Shown here piece by piece: positions 19,504-30,660 of a stretch of 38,973 nucleotides of DNA. Source of the DNA: Peribacillus muralis (lineage in GTDB: Bacteria; Bacillota; Bacilli; Bacillales; DSM-1321); the NCBI RefSeq assembly GCF_001439925.1, contig NZ_LMBV01000026.1, positions 18,068-57,040 on the forward strand. The letters are read 5' to 3'. The position numbers and the translations under genes are program-made. Every line of letters begins with the position of its first letter. Positions within the stretch are counted from its first letter, which is position 1. The notes beneath the pieces are model-generated. The model saw nothing but the letters and a program-made list of their open reading frames with translations, had not been told where the DNA came from and searched no databases.

Positions 19504-19531
19504 AAAAAAACGCCCGTTTATTTAACGAGCG
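19504..19531 (-). terminator. Terminator of purR-ridA, starting inside ridA
   Basis: On the minus strand CGCTCGTT pairs with AACGGGCG (one G-U pair) and is followed by seven T. The 5' arm is made of the last codons of ridA and the loop holds the stop codon. Confidence 0.8.
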
Positions 19532-19892
19532 CAACCACTTCTATTTCCACCAGTGCATCTTTAGGAAGGCGGGCAACCTCGACACATGAACGGGCAGGTT
19601 TGTGACTTGAAAAATATTCTCCGTATACTTCATTAATCGAACCGAAATCATCCATGCTTTTAATGAATACAGTAGCTTTAATAACGGTTTCCAGGGAGGC
19701 CCCTGCTTCTTTCAAAACGGCTTGAAGATTCTTAAACACCTGGTATGTTTGTTCCTTGACATCACCCGTTACCATTTCGCCAGAAGCGGTTAGTGGTATT
19801 TGTCCTGAGCTGAAAAATAACTTATCGACAATAACGCCTTGTGAATATGGGCCGATCGCTGCCGGTGCTTCATTCGTATGAATCGTTTTCAT
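19518..19892 (-). CDS. ridA: Enamine/imine deaminase RidA (YabJ)
   Basis: 124 residues of the RidA/YjgF/UK114 family: [35 protein letters not shown], and the C-terminal signature [19 protein letters not shown] with the catalytic Arg. The protein hydrolyses reactive 2-aminoacrylate-type enamines; in B. subtilis yabJ is also linked to purine regulation. The frame extends 17 codons further into purR, but the ATG at 19892 follows ATAGGGGGA and matches the family start. It is 13 bases after purR and surely co-transcribed with it. Confidence 0.96.
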   Translation of the reverse strand: MKTIHTNEAPAAIGPYSQGVIVDKLFFSSGQIPLTASGEMVTGDVKEQTYQVFKNLQAVLKEAGASLETVIKATVFIKSMDDFGSINEVYGEYFSSHKPARSCVEVARLPKDALVEIEVVALVK

Positions 19893-19905
19893 GAACGTAT
19901 TCCCC

Positions 19906-20730
19906 CTATCCTTTTTTCGAAAAATAATTTCCACGGCTAACATTGATTTTTTTGTCTCTTTCGACTACCTGTGTCAACTTGATTAAGGATACATAATCCT
20001 CGACTAGGCATTCCTCAGTATGCTCAGATTCAACCAGCACGGCAATTCCGGCAACCGTTGCCTTGAATTCATCAAGTAAACTGACCATACCATTTATGGT
20101 GCCCCCGGCTTTCATGAAGTCATCCACAATCAATACATTCGAACCTTCAACCAAACTTCTTTTCGAAAGTACCATCGTCTGAATTCTCTTCGAAGATCCT
20201 GAAACATAATTGATGCTCACTGTCGAACCTTCCGTCACTTTATTATTCCTTCTCACGATGACGACCGGAACATTCAGGTAGTTTGCCACGGCATATGCCA
20301 ATGAGATCCCTTTAGTTGCCATCGTCATGATGACCGATACATTTTTCCTGGCATACATGGAAGCAATGATCCTTCCAACCTTATTCACGGTTTGCGGATG
20401 TCCTAATATGTCTGTCATATAGAGATAGCCACCAGGAAGAAGCCTTTCAGGACTGGCGATCGTTTCGCATAATTGATCGATGAAGGCATTGGCTTCAGCT
20501 TCCTTGATGGAAACGATATATTTCACGCCGCCTGCCGCACCTGGAACGGTCGTTAAAGATCCGATCCCGCGTTGTTCAAAGGTTTCCTTAATAATGGTCA
20601 AATCTTCACTTATCGAGGATTTTGCCGAACTATACCTTTCAGCAAAATAGGTCAGCGAGACAAGTTCCCCCGGATGTTCTAATAAATAATTGGTCATATC
20701 GACAAGCCTCTCGCTGCGACGAAATTTCAT
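19906..20730 (-). CDS. purR: Purine operon repressor PurR
   Basis: 274 residues. The N-terminal winged helix-turn-helix (about 1-75: [20 protein letters not shown]) is followed by a phosphoribosyltransferase-fold effector domain with the PRPP loop [17 protein letters not shown] (near 205). PurR represses purine biosynthesis and related genes; PRPP releases it. A PurBox-like pair overlaps the promoter just upstream, so autorepression as in B. subtilis is likely. GTG-rich SD AAAGGGGGTG before the ATG. It is followed by ridA in the same transcript. Confidence 0.98.
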   Translation of the reverse strand: MKFRRSERLVDMTNYLLEHPGELVSLTYFAERYSSAKSSISEDLTIIKETFEQRGIGSLTTVPGAAGGVKYIVSIKEAEANAFIDQLCETIASPERLLPGGYLYMTDILGHPQTVNKVGRIIASMYARKNVSVIMTMATKGISLAYAVANYLNVPVVIVRRNNKVTEGSTVSINYVSGSSKRIQTMVLSKRSLVEGSNVLIVDDFMKAGGTINGMVSLLDEFKATVAGIAVLVESEHTEECLVEDYVSLIKLTQVVERDKKINVSRGNYFSKKG

Positions 20731-20748
20731 CGAGACACCCCCTTTGCG

Positions 20749-20793
20749 AATTCCGAATATTATATAGCAACTATACCACTAATGTACGTTTCT
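20749..20793 (-). promoter_or_regulatory. Candidate PurBox pair at the purR promoter
   Basis: The box at 20749-20761 (plus strand AATTCCGAATATT) agrees with the PurBox pattern AWWWCCGAACWWT in 12 of 13 positions. A weaker inverted partner (10 of 13) lies at 20781-20793, 19 bases away, inside the promoter spacer. Two facing boxes at this distance are the usual PurR operator layout. Confidence 0.55.
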
Positions 20794-20799
20794 ATTCAA
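20770..20799 (-). promoter_or_regulatory. Sigma-A promoter of purR-ridA
   Basis: On the minus strand TTGAAT (20794-20799) and TATAGT (20770-20775) are 18 bases apart. The -35 overlaps the last codons of ispE, and the PurBox-like sites lie in the spacer and just downstream. Confidence 0.6.
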
Positions 20800-21661
20800 G
20801 ATTGTTTCTATCACCCAACAAACGAACCGCATAGACTTGATCACAAAATCCCCGCAGTCCATTATATATTCTTTGCATCCGCGAGTCATGTTCGACCAAA
20901 CCAAAAACAGTCGGACCACTGCCGCTCATCAAGACCGAATCTGCGCCAAATGTCTTCATTTGATCTTTAATATTGGCAACCTCTGGGTACAGCTGCAATG
21001 TCACTTGCTCCAGAACATTACCCAATCCAGCGCATACATCCTGATAACTGTTTTCCTTGATGGCCGTAATCATGGCAGGTACATCCGGATGATCCATTTT
21101 TGAAACCTGGAGCCTTTTGTATATATCAGCCGTAGAAACACCGATTGTCGGCTTGGCCAAAATGACCCAGCATTTAGGCGGTGCAGGCAGATGCGTGATT
21201 TTTTCGCCGCGCCCTCTGGCCAATGCCGTTCCCCCATATACACAAAATGACACATCAGAGCCTATTTCAGCTCCTATTTCCGCAAGCTCATCCATGGAAA
21301 GCCCAAGCTTCCACAGTCTGTTCAAGCCTCTCAACGTAGCTGCGGCATCACTACTTCCACCAGCAAGCCCAGCTGCTACAGGTATATTTTTCTCTATAGT
21401 TATAGAAACACCTTTATTAATCCCAAAACGTTCCTTTAGAATAAATGCGGCTTGATATGCTAAATTCCGATGATCGTCCGGAACGAATCGATTATGGGAT
21501 AGAATTTGTATTTGGTTTCCCATTATTTCCTTCAGTTCAATTCTATCGGCAAGGTCGACTGTCGTCATGATCATTTCCACCTCATGATACCCGTCAGGCC
21601 GTTTGAAAAGCACATCCAAAGCTAAATTAATCTTAGCCGGGGCTTTTTCCATAAGCTTCAA
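20792..21661 (-). CDS. ispE: 4-diphosphocytidyl-2-C-methyl-D-erythritol kinase IspE
   Basis: 289 residues from a TTG at 21661, chosen because AGGTGG lies five bases upstream and the resulting N-terminus aligns exactly with the family ([16 protein letters not shown]). A GTG at 21670 and an ATG at 21652 are alternatives. GHMP kinase motifs: [19 protein letters not shown] (ATP loop), [32 protein letters not shown]. It phosphorylates CDP-methylerythritol in the MEP isoprenoid pathway. Located directly upstream of purR as in B. subtilis. Confidence 0.97.
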   Translation of the reverse strand: MKLMEKAPAKINLALDVLFKRPDGYHEVEMIMTTVDLADRIELKEIMGNQIQILSHNRFVPDDHRNLAYQAAFILKERFGINKGVSITIEKNIPVAAGLAGGSSDAAATLRGLNRLWKLGLSMDELAEIGAEIGSDVSFCVYGGTALARGRGEKITHLPAPPKCWVILAKPTIGVSTADIYKRLQVSKMDHPDVPAMITAIKENSYQDVCAGLGNVLEQVTLQLYPEVANIKDQMKTFGADSVLMSGSGPTVFGLVEHDSRMQRIYNGLRGFCDQVYAVRLLGDRNNLE

Positions 21662-21873
21662 TATGTCCACCTACTTTAACGTTCTTAAAAGTTCTTGTCC
21701 TATTCTATCATATTTGTTTATATTCTAAAGGTTTTTTCATCGTAATTTCAATGTATTGAAGCTAAGGTTGACCTTCAGAGGAGAATAGGCACATGCAGTA
21801 GGCAAATGGAAAAGCAGCTCCTCCCTATTCAAAAAAAGTCTCGCTACATAATCCTATAGCACTTATGCTACAT
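21662..21873. other. Gene-free gap between sspF terminator and ispE
   Basis: About 210 bases without a supported reading frame. Position 21841-21873 has small repeats (CTACATAA, TATAGCACTTATGCTA) that could fold onto the neighbouring sspF terminator. No convincing ispE promoter was found. Confidence 0.3.
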
Positions 21874-21943
21874 AAAAAAACCAGACTCTTATCTACAATG
21901 TAAGCAAAAACGAATCTTGCTATACATCGTATAGGGAGTCTGG
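21874..21943 (-). terminator. Long hairpin terminator of sspF
   Basis: On the minus strand CCAGACTC (21936-21943) pairs with GAGTCTGG (21881-21888) and is followed by seven T. The 47 bases between contain a second helix (ATGTA-AGCAA with TTGCT-TACAT), making one long imperfect hairpin of about 63 bases. Confidence 0.7.
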
Positions 21944-21984
21944 CTTCTTTCAAAGTGACAGCATGCTACAATTAAGTGTTCATC

Positions 21985-22161
21985 TTACTCCTTGTTCACC
22001 AATTGATGTTGTGCTTTTTCGATAGCAAGCTTCACCATGTTTCCTGCGTCCTTGGCCCGGATTCCTCCCCAGCCTTCTTTCTGGACCACATCGTAAAATC
22101 CAAGTTCTTTTGCCAATTCTTCTTTAAGGCCATCTGACATAATCCCTTTTCTCCTGCTCAA
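21985..22161 (-). CDS. sspF: Small acid-soluble spore protein SspF (alpha/beta-type)
   Basis: 58 residues, read by eye on the minus strand from a TTG start at 22161, eight bases after AAAGGGGG. It begins with [20 protein letters not shown], continues [20 protein letters not shown], and ends [14 protein letters not shown] with a few more residues. The EGWGxIRAxDAGNMVKxAIE block is the signature of alpha/beta-type SASPs. These proteins coat DNA in the dormant spore and protect it from UV and heat. Expression in the forespore is expected, but I could not find a clear sigma-G promoter. It sits between veg and ispE, as in B. subtilis. Confidence 0.95.
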   Translation of the reverse strand: MSRRKGIMSDGLKEELAKELGFYDVVQKEGWGGIRAKDAGNMVKLAIEKAQHQLVNKE

Positions 22162-22263
22162 GCGAAATGCCCCCTTTCACATGCTGTCACATGCCTAGTG
22201 TTTGCAACATACGCTATTTCATTACACCTTTTAAAAAAACCCTCTTGATCATCAACGCAAAAC

Positions 22264-22290
22264 AAAAAGCAGCAAACTAATGTTCGCTGC
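22264..22290 (-). terminator. Terminator of veg
   Basis: On the minus strand GCAGCGAAC and GTTTGCTGC (one G-U pair, loop ATTA) are followed by TTTTTGTTTT, ten bases after the veg stop codon. Confidence 0.88.
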
Positions 22291-22300
22291 CTCCTCTAAG

Positions 22301-22552
22301 TTACATCTCTTGTTGTTTGTTTAAAAATGTTAGTTCTACGGTTTCCGTTAAAACATCCGCATAGCTGTAAGATACTCTTTCAAACGCATTTTCATCTTGG
22401 TCGAGCTCAATTACAAAAACAGCCGGATAAGTTTCCGCCAAAGTTCCAAAACGTTCTACAGTCTTTCTTCTTCCACCATTTGCTTTTAAGAGCAATCGTT
22501 TACCTAGGTTTGAATCAAGTGCAGTTTTAATATCAGCTAGAGTTTTTGGCAT
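22301..22552 (-). CDS. veg: Veg protein
   Basis: 83 residues: [19 protein letters not shown], then a compact beta barrel ([55 protein letters not shown]). Veg is a small, highly expressed protein reported to stimulate biofilm matrix expression in B. subtilis by opposing SinR; its molecular activity is not clear. The gene has a strong sigma-A promoter and a terminator, forming a single-gene unit. GAGGTGG precedes the ATG. Confidence 0.97.
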   Translation of the reverse strand: MPKTLADIKTALDSNLGKRLLLKANGGRRKTVERFGTLAETYPAVFVIELDQDENAFERVSYSYADVLTETVELTFLNKQQEM

Positions 22553-22616
22553 TTTCGGTCCACCTCACTAAGTTAAGTATATCACAATTTACAAATATAC
22601 GCAAACAAAATAATAA

Positions 22617-22645
22617 ATTATATCAGCACTTAAAAATGTAGTCAA
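22617..22645 (-). promoter_or_regulatory. Strong sigma-A promoter of veg
   Basis: On the minus strand TTGACT (22640-22645) and TATAAT (22617-22622) are 17 bases apart. The veg promoter is a classic strong vegetative promoter in B. subtilis. Confidence 0.85.
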
Positions 22646-22838
22646 TATATTTTTATCTCGAATTCGGCAAAATCGCGAACAATTTTATTATATCCTGGGA
22701 AATGATAAATTATGTAAACGAACTATTTCATTATTCAATCAGCCGAATTTTCGTAATTAAAACGTGATCTCTTGTCGAAATTTCGCTAAATAACAGGTTT
22801 TCGAGGAGGATATCCGAATCCTGATACGATGAAAGCAA

Positions 22839-22862
22839 GCTGCATTCTTTTAAAAATGCAGC
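22839..22862 (-). terminator. Hairpin after yabG, weak terminator
   Basis: GCTGCATT and AATGCAGC form a perfect eight-bp stem with an eight-base loop, a few bases after the yabG stop codon. The downstream sequence TTGCTTTC is a poor T-tract. Confidence 0.5.
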
Positions 22863-22866
22863 ACCT

Positions 22867-23745
22867 TCATTCTTCCTGGAATGGCTTGAAAGGCAGCCCA
22901 GTCCGTAATACTCCTCTTGTCTCGACCCCGCCTAACCCCTTCTCTCCCGTCAACGTATTGCGCAGGACATCCCATACATGAATATTATCGGTAAAAGGCG
23001 TGAAGCTTACCTTTCCGACAATATACACGGGATCAAGAGCATGAATATTAACACGTGAAGGAGAGCTTGCAAAATTTGCCCCAGCTTGGATAAGTGATTC
23101 AAAATGAGATTGACAAGCCCCGGCAAATATAATTAGCTGGTCTAGATGTGAAACCTTTCTTCTTGCCTCCCTAACTGTCTGGACAAAGTCCTTGGAGTGA
23201 CGGTAAGCATTGATATCGGACATCGGCCCTTTCGATTTTGAATAGGCATCATGACCAGTGACAACAAGAATATCCGGTCTGTAATGGTCCAGCAGCCCCC
23301 CGATCCTTTGGGGCATTTCTTTTTCATTGCAATAAACGCCGTTGACGGGGATACCGAATTTTTGATATAAATCAAGGCATTTCCTTAAGTAAGATGCATC
23401 CCCATCAACATGGAGGACCCTGCCTGGTATTTGAAAATATTCACCGCTATACCGGTATCCATGACTGGATTGATAGCCGTTTTTTTGTTGTTGCAACTCA
23501 AGGTCTTGTGTTAATAAGCGGTAAGATTGTTCTTGAAGTGCCTCATTCGACCTTTGTCGATCATTTCTTTCGTGGTCATTAATGATCATTAAATCTTGAA
23601 AAGGTGCATCTGCAATCAATCGGATATCTTCCCCATACAATACTGCTTCACGCCTTCCGCCAATATCACGGATATCGATTACCCGGAACAGCACGTCGCA
23701 TTTATAGGAAACCCGACCAACAAGATCGTTAATTTGAATATTCAT
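22867..23745 (-). CDS. yabG: Sporulation-specific cysteine protease YabG
   Basis: 292 residues. The family motifs VVTGHDAYSK (candidate catalytic His) and IIFAGACQSHFESL (candidate catalytic Cys) are present, and the N-terminus has an SH3-like GRVSYKCDVLFRVIDI segment. YabG is a mother-cell protease that processes spore coat proteins late in sporulation. GGGGTGGGG lies before the ATG. A perfect sigma-K -10 element upstream fits the known late mother-cell expression. Its transcript is separate from veg and rsmA. Confidence 0.96.
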   Translation of the reverse strand: MNIQINDLVGRVSYKCDVLFRVIDIRDIGGRREAVLYGEDIRLIADAPFQDLMIINDHERNDRQRSNEALQEQSYRLLTQDLELQQQKNGYQSSHGYRYSGEYFQIPGRVLHVDGDASYLRKCLDLYQKFGIPVNGVYCNEKEMPQRIGGLLDHYRPDILVVTGHDAYSKSKGPMSDINAYRHSKDFVQTVREARRKVSHLDQLIIFAGACQSHFESLIQAGANFASSPSRVNIHALDPVYIVGKVSFTPFTDNIHVWDVLRNTLTGEKGLGGVETRGVLRTGLPFKPFQEE

Positions 23746-23800
23746 GGCCCCACCCCATGAGAAGACTTATTTTCAGCCCGCCCTAGTTTATTTTCATTCT

Positions 23801-23828
23801 TAAGTTATGCAAGCCAATCTTGAATGGT
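23801..23828 (-). promoter_or_regulatory. Sigma-K promoter of yabG
   Basis: On the minus strand CATAACTTA (23801-23809) matches CATAnnnTA exactly, and an AC dinucleotide (23827-23828) lies 17 bases upstream, as in the sigma-K consensus. It is about 55 bases before the yabG start. Confidence 0.65.
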
Positions 23829-23885
23829 GAAAGGAGCGGGGCCATCTTCATCGTTAGTTTACATTGAAGCGCGCCAACGGCCAAA

Positions 23886-23929
23886 ACAAAAAACCGGAAG
23901 CTGGGAGTGATCCCGTTCCGGTTTTTTTG
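23886..23929 (-). terminator. Terminator of rnmV-rsmA, bidirectional
   Basis: AACCGGAA (23892-23899) and TTCCGGTT (23916-23923) form the stem, with A and T tracts on both sides. On the minus strand it follows rsmA by about 12 bases. Confidence 0.88.
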
Positions 23930-23935
23930 TTTTCC

Positions 23936-25370
<1,435 letters not shown>

Positions 25371-25672
25371 CTTATCCTCCATACAGAAAAGCGCAAGCGC
25401 TTTGAATCGCTCTTGAAACATGCCCTAGGTTACCGCAAGATGGATACCCATTTGCTGAAGAAAAATTTGTAAACGGGGAAAACGGATCCAGTCAGCAGCG
25501 GTTAAAAAAATTAAAATCTCGTTTATTAAGAGGCGGCCCGCCCTCGGGCCGTTCGTTCAAGCCAAGAACTGAAGATGCAAGCAACCACAATTTCATATCA
25601 ATTTTTCAGATACGTCTTTCTTATTAAAACAGTTTTACGTGATGTTTTTCAACAAATGGAAAATAAAACGTC
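25371..25672. other. Gene-free gap between yabE and rnmV with two hairpins
   Basis: No protein gene is seen. A G+C-rich hairpin (25534-25551, CGGCCC/GGGCCG, six-base loop) and a small one (AAAGCG/CGCTTT, near 25387-25402) just before the rnmV ribosome site lie on the likely rnmV leader. On the plus strand a sequence resembling an ECF sigma promoter occurs at 25648-25672. Confidence 0.4.
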
Positions 25673-25700
25673 AAAAAACAGGAGACAAATTCATCTCCTG
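25673..25700 (-). terminator. Terminator of yabE
   Basis: On the minus strand CAGGAGA and TCTCCTG form a seven-bp stem, followed by six T, 15 bases after the yabE stop codon. Confidence 0.85.
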
Positions 25701-25714
25701 CGAGAGAAACCTTA

Positions 25715-26908
25715 TTAGTCCAATACGCGAACCTTTACATTCTTTACACCCCAGCGATAGGCATCATTTTTTGAAGAAAAGAAAACGTCTATCCTATTCC
25801 CCTTTATTGCTCCGCCTTTGTCAGCAGCCACTGCATAGCCGTATCCTTCCACATAGACTTTCGACCCTAATGGAATTACACTTGGATCGACAGCAATGAT
25901 TTTCGCACCAGGATTACTTTTAAGATCTACGCCTGTGGATGTGACACCGGAACAGCCCTTGCAACTGGCTGTATAAGCCGTTGAAGCTACGTATATTTCT
26001 TTGCCACTTGTAGAACTGACGTTGGTTACTCCGCGTGATGCCTGCGCAACCGTTGTTTTCGTTCCGACCGTTACAACTTTATCCTGTTTTTTATTCACGA
26101 CTTTTTCTGAAAGTAAATCTCTTTTGACCTCTTTGCCATTTTCTTTCATAACTTCATATTTCTTGGAAATGAGTCCGTCTTTTCCCTCTGTGACAACTTT
26201 CTCTTTTCCTTTTGATAAGGAGTCATCTTTTTTCGTAATGACAGCAAAGTCAACTGGTTCTTCCACTACATCGGTGACTTTTTCAATTCGAATTACGTTT
26301 ACCGTATTCTTAGCTTCAACTTCCTCGGCTAGTTCCGGCTCAACTCGATCCAAATCATTGAGTTTTACTCCTTGTTGCTTTAAAAAGTCAGCGACAGTAG
26401 TCGAAGTTGACCATACTTGTTTTTCGTCACCGCCCACCACTAACTTCAGAGAAAAGGCTTTGTCTATGGCAACTTCCATATTCTCTTTTAGCTTCGTATC
26501 GTTTGAAGGCGTGATTTTATCCTGTTCCTTCACATCCAGATCTTGTTCAAGTAAAAATTCGTCTACCGTATCAGCGGTTGACCAAACTTCCTCCGTTTTA
26601 CCATCTTGATTGATGACGATTTTTTGTGCAGGCTTATAGACAACCTCTAAATTATCGTCCACCTTGCTGTCCCTTGACGGGTGGACATAGTCCGCAGCTT
26701 GAACGGTAATCTCTAAATCTTTCAACATATCATTTACAGTAGCTGCGTGTGTCCGCACTACCTCTTTTTTCCCGTCTACCATGATTGTGACTGTATGCTT
26801 CGTTCCTTGATGGATTAGTAATCCCAATGCTGCAGAAACAAGAATCGCACTGCATATGGCAATTGCCATTCTCTTCTTCCCAAGCGGTTTGGGAATAAGG
26901 TTTTTCAT
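25715..26908 (-). CDS. yabE: Cell-wall protein YabE (DUF348-G5-3D domains)
   Basis: 397 residues from the ATG at 26908. After a membrane anchor or signal segment (about 13-33, MAIAICSAILVSAALGLLI) come three ubiquitin-like DUF348 repeats, each ending in a TVDEFL-like motif (about 40-210), then a G5 domain (about 215-290), and a C-terminal 3D domain (about 305-397). The 3D domain has the three conserved aspartates in VDPSVIPLG, AADKGG and NRIDVFF. The layout resembles resuscitation-promoting/stationary-phase survival autolysins of Firmicutes, acting on peptidoglycan outside the cell. The ribosome site is placed oddly: GGAGG is 23 bases before the ATG but eight before an in-frame ATT. Confidence 0.93.
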   Translation of the reverse strand: MKNLIPKPLGKKRMAIAICSAILVSAALGLLIHQGTKHTVTIMVDGKKEVVRTHAATVNDMLKDLEITVQAADYVHPSRDSKVDDNLEVVYKPAQKIVINQDGKTEEVWSTADTVDEFLLEQDLDVKEQDKITPSNDTKLKENMEVAIDKAFSLKLVVGGDEKQVWSTSTTVADFLKQQGVKLNDLDRVEPELAEEVEAKNTVNVIRIEKVTDVVEEPVDFAVITKKDDSLSKGKEKVVTEGKDGLISKKYEVMKENGKEVKRDLLSEKVVNKKQDKVVTVGTKTTVAQASRGVTNVSSTSGKEIYVASTAYTASCKGCSGVTSTGVDLKSNPGAKIIAVDPSVIPLGSKVYVEGYGYAVAADKGGAIKGNRIDVFFSSKNDAYRWGVKNVKVRVLD

Positions 26909-26948
26909 AGTTTTTAATAGAATGAAAAACTCCTCCTTCCTCCCGGTG

Positions 26949-26978
26949 ATTATATAGACTTAGTTATCAAGCTGTCAA
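26949..26978 (-). promoter_or_regulatory. Sigma-A promoter of yabE
   Basis: On the minus strand TTGACA (26973-26978) and TATAAT (26949-26954) are 18 bases apart. The inferred start lies about 30-35 bases before the yabE frame. The remaining gap to tatD (26980-27147) shows only a short CCCCGGGG palindrome near 27122-27129. Confidence 0.8.
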
Positions 26979-27147
26979 CCCATTCACTTCTCATTCAGGA
27001 AATTACTACCTATTATGCATAGTCCGGAATGAAAAGGAAAGGGCGACTTCTCGACATATTAAGCCCATAGGGGGAGTGAGATTTGTAGAAATCTTGAAAA
27101 AATCGATTTTGGCTAGCGAACCCCGGGGTTTATTGTCAAAAATGCTG

Positions 27148-27915
27148 TCAATTAATGCCGAATAATTTCTTGGCATTCTCCGTTGTTGCTTGGGAAACTT
27201 CCTCTATCGTTAGTTGTTTGATTTCCGCGATTTGTTCGGCAACCAGCTTCACATAAGAAGGTTCATTGCGTTTCCCCCTAAAAGGATGCGGTGCCAAATA
27301 TGGACAATCCGTTTCAATCAACAAACGATCTAAAGGCACGGCAGCTGCTACCTCTTTTGGTTTTTTTGCATTTTTGAAGGTCACAGGACCACCCAACGAA
27401 ATATAGAAATTCATATTAATGCATTCCAAAGCCGTTTCCGCGCTGCCGCTAAAGCAATGCATGATACCGCCAACGCTTGAGGCCTCTTCTTCCTTTAAAA
27501 TCCTCACAATATCAGCAGTCGCCTCACGATTATGAATGACGATGGGAAGCCCGACTTTTTTCGCTAACCGTATTTGCTTCCGGAATACCTCCACTTGAAC
27601 TTCCTTTGGCGATTTATCCCAATGATAATCAAGACCCATTTCACCAATGGCCACTACCTTTGGATGACTGGATAGCTCCTCTATCCATCGTAGGTCGTCT
27701 TCGGTCATATCTATCGCATCCACAGGATGCCATCCGACTGCGGCATACATGAAGTCATAAGTTTCTACTAATTCCATCGCCCTTTTGATAGTAGGCCTGT
27801 CAAAGCCGACCACTACCATATTATTTACACCAGCTTCCTTGGCCCTTTCAATGACTTCCTCGAGATCCTCGTTGAATTGATCCGCATTTACATGGACGTG
27901 TGTATCAAATAACAT
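27148..27915 (-). CDS. tatD: TatD-family metal-dependent deoxyribonuclease
   Basis: 255 residues of the amidohydrolase-like TatD family (YabD in B. subtilis). Metal ligands are seen in DTHVHVN (residues 4-10), GEMGLDYHW (the Glu), VIHNREA (His), MHCFSGS (His) and IETDCPYLAPHP (Asp). Such enzymes are divalent-metal nucleases acting on DNA 3' ends; the physiological role in Bacillus is not settled. Located directly downstream of metS, as is common in bacteria. GGAAG lies before the ATG. Confidence 0.95.
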   Translation of the reverse strand: MLFDTHVHVNADQFNEDLEEVIERAKEAGVNNMVVVGFDRPTIKRAMELVETYDFMYAAVGWHPVDAIDMTEDDLRWIEELSSHPKVVAIGEMGLDYHWDKSPKEVQVEVFRKQIRLAKKVGLPIVIHNREATADIVRILKEEEASSVGGIMHCFSGSAETALECINMNFYISLGGPVTFKNAKKPKEVAAAVPLDRLLIETDCPYLAPHPFRGKRNEPSYVKLVAEQIAEIKQLTIEEVSQATTENAKKLFGIN

Positions 27916-28035
27916 TATTTTTCTTCCTTTCTAGCACTATTTTATTTAAGAATGAATGTATTATGTTTCACAATTACATAACAAAAAGATTACAGCTGGT
28001 AATGCAGACCTCTTTACTTTTTCCAAAATCATAAA

Positions 28036-28085
28036 GAAAAAAACATAAAAGTGTTTCATATGAAACACCTTTATGTTTTTTTAGG
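28036..28085 (-). terminator. Bidirectional terminator of metS
   Basis: A long, nearly perfect palindrome (ACATAAA-GTGTTTC around ATAT) flanked by A and T tracts lies three bases after the metS stop codon and before tatD. It can act on both strands. Confidence 0.88.
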
Positions 28086-28087
28086 GA

Positions 28088-30061
<1,974 letters not shown>

Positions 30062-30148
30062 TCATCTTTTTACAAAACCGGCTTTAGAAAATGCCAAAGC
30101 CATCAGTCTATATTAAAAGCTATTATCTCTATTTTAACGCTATATGCG

Positions 30149-30176
30149 ATTCTACGCGACAATAATCACAAATCAA
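30149..30176 (-). promoter_or_regulatory. Candidate sigma-A promoter of metS
   Basis: On the minus strand TTGATT (30171-30176) and TAGAAT (30149-30154) are 16 bases apart. A six-bp hairpin (GGCTTT/AAAGCC) lies between it and the ribosome site. Confidence 0.5.
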
Positions 30177-30357
30177 ATCAACATAATATTGGTATATTAT
30201 GTATACACATCTTGGAACTTAAGATCAGGAGGTCACTTCCTTTTTGTCAGCATTACCTCTTACCTCCACAAAATATACCTAAAATTCTTTTTTTGTGCAA
30301 CAAATCACATATTTTAAAGCTTTCTCAGTAAATTATCCTTAATTGAAATCTTTTGCT

Positions 30358-30406
30358 TTGAAACTAAATTGCATTTAATCATATAATAAAGAAGCCATTT
30401 GTCGAA
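30358..30406 (+). promoter_or_regulatory. Upstream promoter with Spo0A box, facing abrB
   Basis: TTGAAA (30358-30363) and TATAAT (30382-30387) are 18 bases apart. A perfect 0A box TGTCGAA (30400-30406) lies just downstream, followed ten bases on by a degenerate second copy. The layout copies the proximal abrB promoter 190 bases away. Confidence 0.55.
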
Positions 30407-30546
30407 TTGTGGGGACAAGCGTTATTTTTTGAAGCCGCTTAACGAATAATTGATAAAGCCATATCCAGTTTTTGCTCATGGAAAGCTTTTTTGAAGCATG
30501 GAAATGTAGTCATGCTCTTTTCTTACAAAAAAATGAAAATAAATCA
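30407..30546 (+). other. Gap between the two abrB-facing promoters
   Basis: This stretch would be an abrB leader if the upstream promoter is active. It holds a 35-codon open frame (30478-30585) without a clear ribosome site. Nothing else is recognisable. The rest of the metS-abrB gap (30177-30357) holds no gene either. Confidence 0.3.
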
Positions 30547-30575
30547 TTGACGAATATGGGAATGGCTGGTATTAT
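30547..30575 (+). promoter_or_regulatory. Sigma-A promoter of abrB
   Basis: TTGACG (30547-30552) and TATTAT (30570-30575) are 17 bases apart. A TGACGAA that fits the loose 0A pattern TGnCGAA overlaps the -35 (30548-30554). Confidence 0.75.
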
Positions 30576-30592
30576 AAATTTATAAAAAAATT

Positions 30593-30609
30593 TGTCGAAT
30601 AATGGCGAA
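30593..30609 (+). promoter_or_regulatory. Tandem Spo0A boxes downstream of the abrB promoter
   Basis: TGTCGAA (30593-30599) and TGGCGAA (30603-30609) are repeated at ten-base spacing, one helical turn. The same arrangement downstream of the B. subtilis abrB start lets Spo0A~P repress abrB. Confidence 0.8.
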
Positions 30610-30660
30610 AAAAATAGAAATAGGGTACTAGATTGTAATCTGAGAGGAGAAATTCTAAAA

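Noticed and set aside
26001..26609. 202-codon open frame on the plus strand opposite yabE
   Set aside because: Its Ser/Thr/Phe-rich composition is the reverse-strand shadow of the repetitive Lys/Glu/Val-rich yabE gene, and no ribosome site is present.
27118..27132. CCCCGGGG palindrome as yabE or tatD terminator
   Set aside because: It has almost no loop and no T-tract on either strand.
30478..30585. 35-codon open frame upstream of abrB
   Set aside because: No Shine-Dalgarno sequence, and it runs across the abrB promoter; most likely chance.
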